Of a stretch of DNA of 64,000 nt, positions 1 through 10,935 are shown piece by piece. The notes under the pieces were generated by a model that was not told where the DNA came from, did not search any database, and was given only the letters and a program-made list of their open reading frames with translations. Position 1 is the stretch's first letter, and each line of letters begins with the position of its first letter. Source of the stretch: Gymnopus androsaceus JB14 (taxonomy: Eukaryota; Basidiomycota; Agaricomycetes; Agaricales; Omphalotaceae); NCBI GenBank assembly GCA_009733575.1, contig ML769480.1:145092-209091 (forward strand), given 5' to 3'. A program made the position numbers and the translations under genes.

Positions 1-735
1 GAAACATCTTCTCTAGAGCTAGTATGTGCCACCAGAGACTTTAGTCTCGCCCGGTACTCACCGACGCTCCCGTACCAAAAGTTCCTGACCCCCGCGCGAG
101 TAGCGTGCTGGTATTCACATTTGATGGTGCTGAGGAGGATCGTGGAACGGAATAACGCGTACTATGAGCTCAGTCCTGGGCGAAACATGTCTAACGAACA
201 TATCAGCATTATCTTTGAAGACGATATTGACGTGGAAAAGGACATTCGCCAACGACTTGCGAGGATCTGGCATGTTTTACCAGGTGATTGGGATATAGTC
301 TTCTTAGGGCACTGTTGGTCGAACGAGTCGTTTTATCCTGCGATATCCTTATCCGAGTCGTCGTCGTCACCGTTACCATCAAGTTCCCTGCTATTTGACC
401 TTGACCCTCGACCGCTATCGCCATTACCATCGCAAAACACTCTCCACCCATCCTACTCCCCGCGCTGCACACACGCGTATGCTCTCTCACCCTCTGGCGC
501 AACAAAACTCCTCGAACACCTGGAATACCCTCCGTTCGCATATTCGCGCGCGATTGACCAGGCATACGCATGGTTGGTGATGAGCGGCAGGGTTAGGGCG
601 TATTCGGTTGTGGGAAGCTTGGTTGTTCAGCTTAGAAGTGGTAGAGGTGGAGATATTTGGATACCCGCGCGCGCACGAGAGGGAAGCGTGAGTAGGTGGA
701 AGGAAGAGTTGTTGAATGGGGTGTTTGGGAGCTGA
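1..735 (+). CDS. GT25-type glycosyltransferase, 3' part (copy 1)
   Basis: The frame is open from base 1, so the gene starts outside the window, and it stops at 733-735. It is nearly identical to the C-terminal 245 residues of the complete paralogue at 17,090-18,430. Visible family features are an acidic DxD-like motif (EDDID, around 230), a conserved GDWDIVFLGHCW block, and a C-terminal block around CTHAYALSPSGATKLL. These fit glycosyltransferase family 25 (LPS-biosynthesis-like), which uses a nucleotide sugar donor, usually in the secretory pathway. The two copies differ by scattered substitutions, for instance near the C-terminus (LRSGRGGDIWIP here against VRGGRGGDIWRP). There is no frameshift in the visible part, so it may be functional. 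The sugar and acceptor cannot be inferred. Confidence 0.8.
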   Translation, partial: ETSSLELVCATRDFSLARYSPTLPYQKFLTPARVACWYSHLMVLRRIVERNNAYYELSPGRNMSNEHISIIFEDDIDVEKDIRQRLARIWHVLPGDWDIVFLGHCWSNESFYPAISLSESSSSPLPSSSLLFDLDPRPLSPLPSQNTLHPSYSPRCTHAYALSPSGATKLLEHLEYPPFAYSRAIDQAYAWLVMSGRVRAYSVVGSLVVQLRSGRGGDIWIPARAREGSVSRWKEELLNGVFGS

Positions 736-1620
736 GCGCTGAGTGGCGGATAGCATACTTATTATCTATATGGTACATCGTGTTGTTGGATAGTATGCAA
801 TCCATGTGTTCTGCGAGTACATAGGCTCGTACATCCATCTTTAGACGAGAGGCAGTAGGAAAAGGTAGGGTCCTACAGAGGTCTTAACTTTCAAATCGCT
901 TCAAGGCTACTAGTGAGTAGCCATGGAGGAATTTAGTCGGCAAACTTTTATTGCGTGGCGAACGAGCTACATGGTAAATTACAAATTCTTATTTCCCCTA
1001 GCGTTCAATCGGTATGCTTGATTGGTTGTGGTGGCTGGACTTTCCTATACGACACCGCGTCCGACATTCCGAAAAACGCCTTCATTCCATCACCCTATGT
1101 GAAAGAAGCAGCTGTCAGCGCAAAGCATATTATATTGAACATAGAAAAGCACACTTACCAAAAAGCTGTGAGGGAATCCTACATCGGGGGGAGCAACGCT
1201 GTCAAGAAACTGGATCTGTTCCTCTGTGAGTACGATATCCAACGGCTCTGAGGATTGCTCGCATAGCAAAGTGTGTATAAAACTAGGGCCCCTGCAATTC
1301 CTGCATAAGGGACACAGCTATGTGAGCTACTCGGATTCAATTTTGGATGTGCACTGAAGCGTATCTAGCGAGGTTAATAAATCAGGAATTGACCGGGGTG
1401 CATGGGATTTGCGCCTTTGAGACCGAGCATTTCGAGGATGCCTTATTGTGGTGCGAGGATAGCTTGTCTTGTTATGGTGCGAGGACGGTCCCAGTGCCTA
1501 CGGTGCCTATTTCGATGGACGTAATGGTTATGGTTATGAGGTCTTGGCTGTTTGTACTGGAGCGAAGGGATAATTGAGGCAAGTAAGTAAACGAGTCGAA
1601 CGAGTCAACGAAGAAGAAAC
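736..1620. other. GT25 downstream region with copy-1-specific segment
   Basis: The first 300 bases resemble 18,431-18,720 of copy 2. From about 1035 to 1635 copy 1 carries roughly 600 bp that copy 2 lacks: copy 2 passes directly from the shared GATTGGTTGTGG motif to the HMG-CoA reductase remnant. The extra segment has a 98-codon open frame (955-1251) without a recognisable domain. I see no transposon ends, so either copy 2 has a deletion or copy 1 an insertion. Confidence 0.45.
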
Positions 1621-3640
1621 TCACCCCTCTATCAACATCATACAATGCGAACTCTCCACATTCTGCGCGGGGTCCTGTCCCGTCGCCAAAAACACCTCCG
1701 TGAAGATATTAGCTGCATGTGCGTCAACCCCTAATACTCCCCGCCATCGCACTCCCCCACCAAATTCTTCTTCGTGTTCAGATTCACCAAGGCCTCTACC
1801 GTAGTCTTCAACACACTTTTTCCCTATCCATAGCTTCAACAATGACATTCCTCCTCTTCCCTCAATGCAGTTTATAGCAGCGGGTTTCTTGTTGGTGCAA
1901 TAATTCCCCAACAAAGCCAGAATGGTTATATCCGGGATATGTTTCTGCAGCGCCTCCAACGCCTTCTCCGTCCCGTTCGGAATCATGTTCATACCCATCG
2001 GGTCACCGGTCACCGTATCGAACCTTGCGAAAACCGTCCTCCCAGCCATCGCACACTTGAAACTCCTCAACCGCGCAAACCTCGAGGTCGACTCAAACGC
2101 CTCTTCCCGTACCCTTCCGCAGAGTCAATCCAGGCTTTACACCGCTCTGCTGCTTTGAGGACATTCGGGAAATCGATCGCTGAGCCGCGCGTCATGGCGT
2201 CTTGTATGAGTACGGTAGTAACACCTACGCCCGCATTGGGTGCTTCGGGAAGTAGACCCGACAAGTGTTCCTTCAGCAGTAGCCATAGGAACAGGGGACA
2301 TATGGCCGTCGATTTTCAGAGGACCAGCAATACCAGGATGGACTCCCATGAACGAGGGATTAATCATATTTGGCCATCGGTACAAGTGAATGTTCGACAG
2401 TTTGCATTTTCGAAGCGCGAGATATCAATGCCCTACGAACTCGAACAAGCCTCTCGAATCTCTCCTTGATGTTTCCTAGCTCTTTCCCAGGCGCATAAGC
2501 TGGATTTTGCCATTCTGCACTAGGAAGATGACTTCCTCGTCGTTGGGGAGTAGTAAAGTGAGGCTGGTGGGCCAGGGACCGCTGTCGTAATGAAAACTCA
2601 TGAGCGAACGGGAATCTGATTCGTCGATGTCGGGGTCTGACAATGACGATGAAGAGGAAGAAGCCGATGGAAATAATTTTGCCTGTGATTTTAGCCGACG
2701 GTTGACTTCGTCTAGTGTGAAGTTTGCTGGACGATGGGGGACGGAGATGGGTACGGGTACGAGTGAGAGTGCGGGTGCAGACCGTACAGGTTATACCGGT
2801 TCCTTGGTCTTGTCCCCAACAACATCTCCCTGCTCCCTAACTTCCCATTGGCACCGATATTGTTAGCCGCAGCTGCTTTTCCTTCAATAAATCCCCATTC
2901 GAACTAATCGACACCGCCGGAACCATCACTATCCATTTTGATAGGACCGGGTCTCTGACGAGACGCAACCAGGAGGACATGACGAGCTCCGAGGAGGATA
3001 GAGATTGAGAGATTGAGATTTAGATAGTGAGGAGTTGGGGATTACGATTGGGGTTAGAGTTGGGTTGGAGTTGGAAGAAGCGGGGGAGTGCGGAGAGGGA
3101 AAGGACGAAGATAGGTGAGAGACTCTTCTGACTACCAACCCAGCTTCGGTACCCATACCTCCTGTACATCCACATCCAGAGAAAAAACCCACTCAGTATC
3201 AGCAAACGTTGCAATGCATGCTGTATCGCTGGAGTCGAGTGGTTGGCTTTTCGAAGGGAATTTAGCTTGTTACCGACGATAGCGAGATTGAGAACTGATT
3301 CTAAGCAGGAGAAAATAACTCCTGCATAAGAGCGATATAGCGATACGAGCCACATCGTCTTCGAGCGACTATGCCGGAACTAGAACGTCCTGTGCGAGAA
3401 GGAGACAGCGATTCGATTCTTTGGATGTCAAAGCCAAGGCCATCTCCGCTATCAGGACCATCTGGTGAGAAAATCCGATTCCTGGAAACCCAAGGTCGAG
3501 CAGGGATCCGTTTCGGAAGTGCCGCTAGGAGAAGGCGAAGGCGAGTCTGGTAGAAGATGCACAGAGATTTGGATGCGATGGACTGCAAGGACAAAGCTGG
3601 CAATGCGTGTGATTGTGGAAGGGAATGAATTTGAAGCCAT
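1621..3640 (-). pseudogene. HMG-CoA reductase pseudogene, copy A
   Basis: Reading on the minus strand, the segment contains the linker (LTLDEVDRRL, then NDEEVILLAQNG), part of the catalytic domain (PGIAGPLKIDG, PMATAEG), a variant of the NADPH-binding GDAMGMNM motif (GDPMGMN), and the HAANIFTEVFLATGQDPAQNVE block. HMG-CoA reductase is the ER-membrane enzyme that makes mevalonate for sterols. The catalytic part lies in at least three frames (1621-2070, 2067-2264, 2137-2385), and the last 100 or so residues with the catalytic His region are missing. The Ala-to-Pro change in the cofactor motif also argues against activity. The part from 2930 to 3640 is probably the N-terminal membrane domain, but it is too degraded to be certain. 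The block 2514-4215 is duplicated almost perfectly at 22,640-24,355. Confidence 0.75.
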
Positions 3641-4221
3641 AGTAGATGTAGATGTAGATGGCCCAGCTACGAAGCTGACTACTATGTTGATAGCTTTCCT
3701 AGTTGGCGAAGTGATTATTGTATGTGCTATACAGCAGCAGCAGCACCGTCCTCAGTCGATACTGCAATGCCATTCGAGTCGTTCGCTTGTGTCGAGGACC
3801 CGTGGAGATGTCCTAACTTTGTTGAACACGTTCGAGAACCGTAAAGATAAAAGCAAATGATTGCAACAGGCAATTCCTGTACAATATAGAAAGATGACCT
3901 TGTTCCAAGGCCATCCAGACGGGTCTACGGTAATGTCAATCCCAACGAATCATTGAACGTAGAGGAAACACATACTTTGCACTAAAACCAACCTCAAATC
4001 TATCCTCTAGGACACTTTGCACTCGAGATTCAGAACAGACTCGCTCTTCACCTCATACTTGACCAATACCAACTCATCTCCGCCTCACGTTTGATAGCGG
4101 AGAAGGTTCTGACGATGGAGAAGAACACGATAGTTTCGATGGGCGAGTAGACGGCGTGGATTACGTAGAGAAGAAGGGCATTTTACCAACGTGATGCTTT
4201 CGAAGATATCTCTCCTATCAT

Positions 4222-4854
4222 TGAGTACCGGCAATGCCTGCAAAATCGGTGTCAGTTTGTACATATTTGTTTTATGCCGTAAATTCGCGCATTGAAGGCA
4301 CAGTACCTTCAACATTGATTCCATTGTTCATACACCTCATTTGAAGCTCAAAAGTTACATTTAAGGAACGATTAGGCTATCTATACAATATCCATAAGAA
4401 AAAACACGAAACAGTCATAAAATCCAGTGGTTTCATCCTTGTTTTGCCCAATATTTTGATTAAGCGCTCAATCCCGAAGCCTGATCTCACTGAAAAATTG
4501 TTTGTGTCCTGCAGCTCTCAAATCTCCACCAATTCCCTTCGGGTAAAGTGCATCCTGATGAGCTCAATATTTTATTTGAAGTCTTGGAAACAGATTTTTT
4601 ATAAGTTGTCCCATTGTCTTTTGCTGGCAGGATCTTCAGTTACATGAAATTTGAAAAGAGAGATTTAAAAAATCTGCTTCCAACACTTCAAGTAAGACTA
4701 CTTTCTGAGTATATCCCGTAAAAAAAATTATATACTTGAGTGTGTGTTTGAGTCTGTACGAGCCCAACTATCCATGAGCGTGCCAATTGCCTAATTTGTA
4801 GATCAAACAAACAAGACCAAAGTCCGCCGAAATTGGAGGCATTGCCGGTACTCA
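4222..4854. mobile_element. 633 bp non-autonomous DNA element with 7 bp TSD
   Basis: The ends are inverted repeats starting TGAGTACCGGCAATGCCT, with similarity extending to about 28 bp with a few mismatches. It is flanked by the direct repeat CTATCAT at 4215-4221 and 4855-4861. Copy 2 of the duplication has the empty site (CTCCTATCATGCAAC near 24,350), which proves insertion. No coding capacity is seen. A 7 bp target duplication does not fit the commonest superfamilies, so I leave it unclassified. Confidence 0.8.
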
Positions 4855-5203
4855 CTATCATGCAACATTAACTTTGCGCTCAGGCTGTATACATACATAG
4901 CTAGTGGCCAACAAACACTGCGGCCAGGCCATAAAATATCACACGAAATAATCTAAGATAAATGTAATGATAAACCATTAGAAAATCAATATGAATTTCT
5001 CATGAAAAAATGATGATTTCTCGCGTGATAACTACTACAAAATTAACAAAGAAATTTTTTGACAATGGCACGCGAAAATCTTTATGTTTGGCCCATACAG
5101 TGATCTTGGAGTCCTTGAGCCACTTGGAGTCCTTGATCCACCAACCGTAAATTTGTTTTTCCTGATATTATTTCTTCAATCTGAGTATCTCAAAACACTC
5201 ATA

Positions 5204-6829
5204 CAGTGGGTCAAAAAATTGTCCACATGTTTGACACTTTTGGAAAGATCCAGGATTTGCAAGATATATATTGGATATATCAAACAGTGATTAGTGTGGA
5301 CCAGAAAGCCCTAGATCCTGGCTCCATGTACATATCTGGTTTGTCTTGTTTGGATCAAAACTCATTGAGATATAAGCAATTCAATTCAATGATCCATGTG
5401 GACAATTTTTTGACATGCACATTAAAATACAGAAAACGTAGTTTAATACTTGGTATGACCTCCATGTGCACTCACAACTGCTTTGAGCCTTCTTGGCATG
5501 CTCCTGATTAACCTCTGACAGTCTTCCTCTGTAATTTCTCCCCATTTTACTGCCACTCCGTCCCACAACTCCCAAGCTCCAGAGAGTGGCTTGTCATATT
5601 CATTAAGTTTGTTTTTGAGGGTTGTCTATAGATGTTCAATGGGATTGAGGTTAGGGGACTGTGCAGGCCAATCCATACAGTTGATTTCATGGTCATCAAA
5701 CCACTTAGCAACAACTTTGGAGGTGTGTTTAGGGTCATTATCCTGCTGAAAGATGGCTATCTCTGGATCAAGAAGCAAATTTTCCATGCTTTCCAAGAGA
5801 TTGCCATCCAAAATGTTAACATACTGCTCCCCATTCATCCTCCCCTCAACCTCCACCAAATTCCCCACCCCTTCCCATCCCATACATCCCCACACCATGA
5901 TATTTCCTCCCCCAAACTTTACAGTTTCCTCAATGCCTCTGTCTCCTACTGATTCCCCCTTTCTTCCCCATACATACTGCTGCCCATGTGACCCAAATCT
6001 ATTGATTTTGGTCTCATCTGACCAAACAACCCTCTTTCAATCATCTACAGTCCATTCCAGATACTTCTGAGCAAATGCCAAATGAGCTTTCCTGTGACCA
6101 GGGGTGAGCTTGGGCTTTTTCTGCTTTTTGTGAGGCTGTACATTGGCTTTGTGAAGGGTATTTCTGATGGTCTGAGTTGAGACTGGATGGGGGAGGAGTG
6201 GATTAATGTTTTTGGCCACCTGTGCTGCATTCTTGGCTCTGCCAGTGGAGATTTGTTTGATGACAGCATTTTCATCAGTAGTAGAGAGCTTTCTAGGGTG
6301 GCCTGCTGGATGGCTCTCCTTGTCTGGGAGTGCTTCTTTTGCTAAAGAAGCAATCTTTGACTTGGATACCCCTGTCTGAGCAGAGATTTCCCTGGTAGAA
6401 GCTCCAGTGTGGAGCAGAGAAAGGACATTGTCTTTCTGAGAGGATGTGAGAGGTCTCATAATTTTGTTAGAACCACCAATCAGTAAGATATGCTTATATA
6501 TATGTCAGAAAGCTGGTGTGATATCATTATGATGTCTATATGACATCATCATATAGTCTGAGTCATGATGTCATCAATGAGGGCTCACAATTGTGGAGCA
6601 AAGCTATTACAATACAAACTCAAAAAATTGTCCACATGGGTCACTGATTTGAATGGCTCATATCTCAATGAGTTTTGATCCAAACAAGACAAAGCAGATA
6701 TGTACATGGAGCCAGGACCTAGGGCTTTCTAGTGCACACTAATCACTTTTTGATATATCCAATATATATCTTGCAAATCCTGGATCTTTCCAAAAGTGTC
6801 AAACATGTGGACAATTTTTTGACCCACTG
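5204..6829 (-). mobile_element. Tc1-like transposon with about 210 bp inverted repeats
   Basis: The element is flanked by TA at 5202-5203 and 6830-6831. Inverted repeats begin CAGTGGGTCAAAAAATTGTC and stay highly similar for about 210 bp. Each repeat ends with an inverted copy of its own outer motif (ATGTGGACAATTTTTTGAC), so every terminus is also bounded by a palindromic pair. The transposase is on the minus strand. The element is the innermost of three nested insertions. Confidence 0.88.
5443..6459 (-). pseudogene. Tc1-like DD34E transposase with two nonsense codons
   Basis: The frame of 339 codons has the usual Tc1 length. It shows an N-terminal helix-turn-helix region (about residues 5-110, with GVSKSKIASLAKEA and a GHPRKLS linker) and a DDE domain with the motifs WSDETKIN, QQDNDPKHTS and NPNLNPIE-type spacing. 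The second Asp and the Glu are separated by 34 residues. Two in-frame stops replace tryptophans: a TGA before KRVVWSDE and a TAG after NPIEHL. No frameshift is seen. The transposase would cut and paste the element at TA sites but is now inactive. Confidence 0.88.
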
Positions 6830-8718
6830 TATGTGCTCATTGCATGTCTGGTCCAAACTTGGAATACATAACCCTTGTGCATGGAGAGTTAAATGAATAA
6901 TATAGTACTTTTTTCGACGTTTTGGAGTTGTAAACTTTGGCCTTGGTGGTGAGCCACCCTAAAATGACAACCAAAGGCTCTGAATTGTACTTTCATATAT
7001 GCAGAATTGAATTGTCTATCGAATGTGCTATTTAGCAAAGCAGTAGGCAAACTATTATGATCTCAATGTTCAAAATGATTCAGCGTGACATGAAGAGGGC
7101 CATCAATTAACGTTCCCACACAACTGACAGCTCAAATTCAGTGCGGAAAGCTCTACCGTAATCATGTAACACTGGCTCAAGGACTCCAGAACCGTGACAT
7201 TGGACTTGAATTCCGAATTAATTCATAGTAATTACTTGCTCTTCATCTGAAGGTTCTTAAAGTAGTTCAATCTTACTTTCAGAACCTTTAGATTATTTCT
7301 AGATACTTAGATATACTCAAAATGTAATGCAGCGAGTTCCGCAAGAAAAAATCAAAGCTGTGGCTCAAGGACTCCAAGATCACTGTATCCCACGTCTGTG
7401 GATGCCTAAGTACCTTAGGACTTGATTGATGACGTACATCTGCTGACATTGCCGCTTTCCTCTGAGATAAGCTAAAATCGGAATGATGCCATCGGCCTTG
7501 AATTAGATTAGATAGTTCACGCGTGCACTTAATTCCTCATGCAAAATTGCTGATAAGTAAGTAGTCTAAGCAATCCTCCCAAACTGGGAGGTGTAAAATC
7601 CTGGCTGGAGCATTGTACATTCTAATACATACTTATGCTGCTTTATGTCACTTGTAACTTGCATGTAATCTTAAATATAGCAATAAGTATACTTGAAGTA
7701 TACTACCCAATCTCAGTTTCACTTGACATGCATTGAGAAAATCCTTCTTTGAGGTAGAATTAGGATACATAGAGTCTAATGTATAAAACAAGTCCTTGAC
7801 AAAACCATTGAGTGATATTCTCACCAAGAAAATGTTTACCTCGCTTATTTGATAATGGTACCTAGTGCAACTCGTAAGTGGTCTGAAGATTGGGTATGTA
7901 AATTAAATGTCAGTGCATGAAATCCACATTAAAAATGTACATCTACACTTCATAAATGGTCCTCAATGATTATATTTGAACCACAACTCACTGAAAAAGG
8001 GCATACCTCCTCCCAAACTTGCAAAGGGTCTAGTAGAGATGCAGCTTTCAGAGAGAAGCTTGAGCAGTTAATATAGCACCAGCAGGGTATATTTTACATA
8101 AAACAAGCTCATACGGAGAAATTTAAGTGAAAACTTACAGAGAAACAGGATACCTTCAGACTTCCTCATAGGCTGTCATAGCACAGTTTAGCACTTTAGC
8201 AAGGGTTGCGGAAGTTGACTTTTTAGAATGAAGGCTTTGGGATTGAATCGTTATAAGTAGTGTATATTTATGCTTCAAAATGAGCCCTCTATGAAGAAAC
8301 TTTGAAGAAATTTGAACACAAACTTATTTTAAAAATAAGTTTCCGTGAGCAAACCACGCGAGATTCGAAACCAGTGCCAGGAGCACTTATAAAGCCTTTA
8401 GCGCTAATTTCCTGCCGCTGCCGATTTGTAAAATCTTGAAAACCATTGGCTAGGTCCTAAGGTTATTCGGGGATAAGTCCATATCGGAACTTGGGTCATA
8501 TCCATTCAAAGCGGGTAGGCCCGGCAACTCGAAATCAACTTGATTTCACTTGGGACATGCAAGTTATATGAGATACAAAGTATATCGGACCCTAAAAACT
8601 AGTGCAATACATCGAGGTATAGCTTAATAAACTCTCTCTTTTCTCTTTCTTTTTTCCCTTTTTCGACACTTGAAAAACTTGAATTTTTCGTCAAATCCAC
8701 AGACTTAGGACATGGGCC

Positions 8719-8816
8719 TTATGTTTTGCGCCTGAAAAATAAAACGGCTGCTCAGCGCCCGGTGAGACCCGCAGAGCCGGTGAGCAGCTGTTTTATTTTT
8801 CAGGCGCAAAACATAA
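8719..8816. repeat. 36 bp-arm hairpin inserted in the right TIR of the CACTG element
   Basis: Two 36-base arms (8719-8754 and 8781-8816) are inverted copies with one mismatch, separated by a 26-base GC-rich loop. The left terminal repeat of the same element continues without this sequence (CTTTATGTTTGGCCCA), so the hairpin interrupts the right repeat between GGCC and the AAACATAAAG block. It could be a foldback insertion or a cruciform-forming site. Confidence 0.75.
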
Positions 8817-9051
8817 AGATTTTCGGGTACCATTGTCAAAAAATTTCTTTGTTAATTTCGTAGTAGTTATCACGTGAGAAATCATCATTTTTTCATGAGA
8901 ACTCCATATTGGTTTTCTAATTGCTTATCATTACGTTTATCTTAGAGTATTTTGTGCGATATTTTATGGCCTGGCCGCAGTGAAAGATCCGTTGCCATAC
9001 AATGAGCTGACAGGTTCATTAGGTTATAAACAGTAGTAAACACTATTTGGG

Positions 9052-9059
9052 TATATAAA
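9052..9059 (+). promoter_or_regulatory. TATA box of NACHT-ankyrin gene copy 1
   Basis: TATATAAA lies 48 bases before the start codon at 9107. The same element and spacing occur in copy 2 (24,466-24,473). The CACTG transposon ends only about 70 bases upstream, so copy 1 keeps its core promoter but has lost its native upstream region. Confidence 0.65.
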
Positions 9060-10935
9060 CCCTTTGCTTGTATCGCCATCTTTTGATTTCTCCCATCTTT
9101 GTTATCATGAGTGAGGGTTTTGTCCCAGGAAGGCGGTATGTTTGCATCTTAATGAACGTATGCAACTTGTGCTAATGTTTTTACTTAAAGCAGACAGCAA
9201 GAAGGCACTGTTCATTACAGTGACAGGTAGGCTACTGGTTTATTTTATTTTACTGCCAAAGGCCACTCTCATAATATATTCTTATTTTTCTTGTCCGAAG
9301 AATGTTTGAGAATTCCTCAAAGTTTCAGATCCTTGGTGGTAACTTCATCAATGCAACTGAATCATCAAATGTTACTATCCACTGTATGCTATTTCTCCAG
9401 AGGTTTATTGAATATGCAATCTCATATTCACCTACTTAGCAGCAGAAAATACAGCACAAAAAATAAGAGATTGGCTTAAAGCACCAGATTGCTCTGTCAA
9501 TTTCAATACAGCTATGAACAAGAAAATGAAGGGAACTGGAATGTGGATCACTGAGCATCCTAAATTTGTTGAATGGAAAAATGCAGGTGGGCTACTGTGG
9601 ATTCAAGGTAAAGGTGAGTTGAGGTGATCTATCCATATATCCAATAATTTCCAGGTTATATTTATGATTTTTCAGCTGGATCAGGGAAAACAGTGATATC
9701 GTAAGGATAATGTATGGTTAAGCAGAAACCACTCAATGCTAACACAATTTCTAGAACAACATTTATAGATCATTTATGGACCACCTCAAATGCAGTTTGG
9801 ATTCACTATTTTGATTCCCGTGATAACACAGGGGACAAATCAGGATTTCAAGGATTTCTTCTAAATATGCTGCAACAAATGGGCTCAAATTTGCAAGGGA
9901 TTCACTCTGCATTGCAACAGCGGTACAGGCAGTGCAACAGAGGCATTCATGTTGTCCAACCTAGCAATGCACAGCTAGAAGATGCTCTGAATATAATTAC
10001 TGAACAGCTTGATTCAGGATGCATTGTAGTGGATGCCCTGGATGAATGCAATGTGGAGGAAAGGTCCCAGGTCATGGACTGGCTGATAAACATCTCAGAA
10101 AAGATACACATTGCTATAACTAGTCAATACTCACCAGAGGGCAATGTGGCTGCTTCCTTGAAAATTGCATTAGACAGTGATGATTGCAGGATTGAAGATG
10201 ATATTTCTCTGTACTTAGAAGATCAGAGGAAGAGATATTTCAATGGACAGATGGGATACCAAGTATTGAATACATTGAAGGACAGGGCTGAGAGGTAGTA
10301 AGTATCTGCATTTATGTGAATCAGTGAGAATCTTACTTACATCTGCAACTTCTAAGATTTCGCTGGGTGGACTGTCAAGTCAAAACATTGATTAGATGTG
10401 GAAACTCTAGAGCAATTATGCAGACATTGCACAAGCTACCAAAGACTTTGGAGGAAACATATGCACAGGCCATACAAAATGCGAAGAAAAGTGAACATTC
10501 CACAGATGCCCATCATCTACTGATGTGGCTTACATTTGCATTTACACCATTAAACACAAAGCAAGTTTCTGAATTTCTGGCAGTTGATTTGGCAAAGCAG
10601 GAACTTTACCCAAGTGAGGAGATGGCCCTCAAAGTGGAACTGGTGATTGACTCAAATATTGTGACTGTAGATACTAATAACATTGTCCAACTGGCGCATA
10701 CCTCTGTGAAGGAGTTTCTAATTGGACACAGTAATTGGAATCAAACAACTGGCTTGTTTGAAATCAATGAAAGGCTAGCTCATGCCTCATTAGCTAAATT
10801 ACGCATCATATATCTTTTGAAATCAACCATCAACCATACTCGCGCTCACGGAAAGTAACGGTCCGGTGGCATGTGACTACATTTGACGCGTCGAAAGTTG
10901 TTATAATTTTTGTACTCTACATACATATATATGCC

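Larger units (their letters stand above)
5098..7385. mobile_element. TA-target non-autonomous element nested in the CACTG element
   Basis: The ends are perfect 26 bp inverted repeats beginning CAGTGATCTTGGAGTCCTTG, flanked by TA at 5096-5097 and 7386-7387. That is the target preference of the Tc1/mariner superfamily. Without the Tc1 element nested inside it, the unit is about 660 bp and has no coding capacity. A further partial copy of the end sequence (GGCTCAAGGACTCCAGA) lies inside at about 7172-7188. Confidence 0.8.
4916..8982. mobile_element. CACTG-ended (CACTA/EnSpm-like) non-autonomous element
   Basis: Long terminal inverted repeats of about 180 bp begin CACTGCGGCCAGGCCATAAA. The flanks share AAA (4913-4915 and 8983-8985), and copy 2 has the empty site CCAACAAAGATCC near 24,400. 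CACT termini with a 3 bp target duplication are the hallmark of the CACTA/CMC superfamily. No transposase remains: apart from the nested elements (5098-7385 and the hairpin 8719-8816) the interior, including 7388-8710, is AT-rich without significant open frames. It sits just upstream of the NACHT gene of copy 1, about 70 bp before its TATA box. Confidence 0.78.

Noticed and set aside
1621..3640. Functional HMG-CoA reductase
   Set aside because: Multiple frameshifts, missing C-terminus and a changed cofactor motif in all remnants.
3371..3860. Plus-strand frames over the HMGR N-terminal block (also 23,501-24,085)
   Set aside because: They change length between the two copies through small indels and contain no domain.
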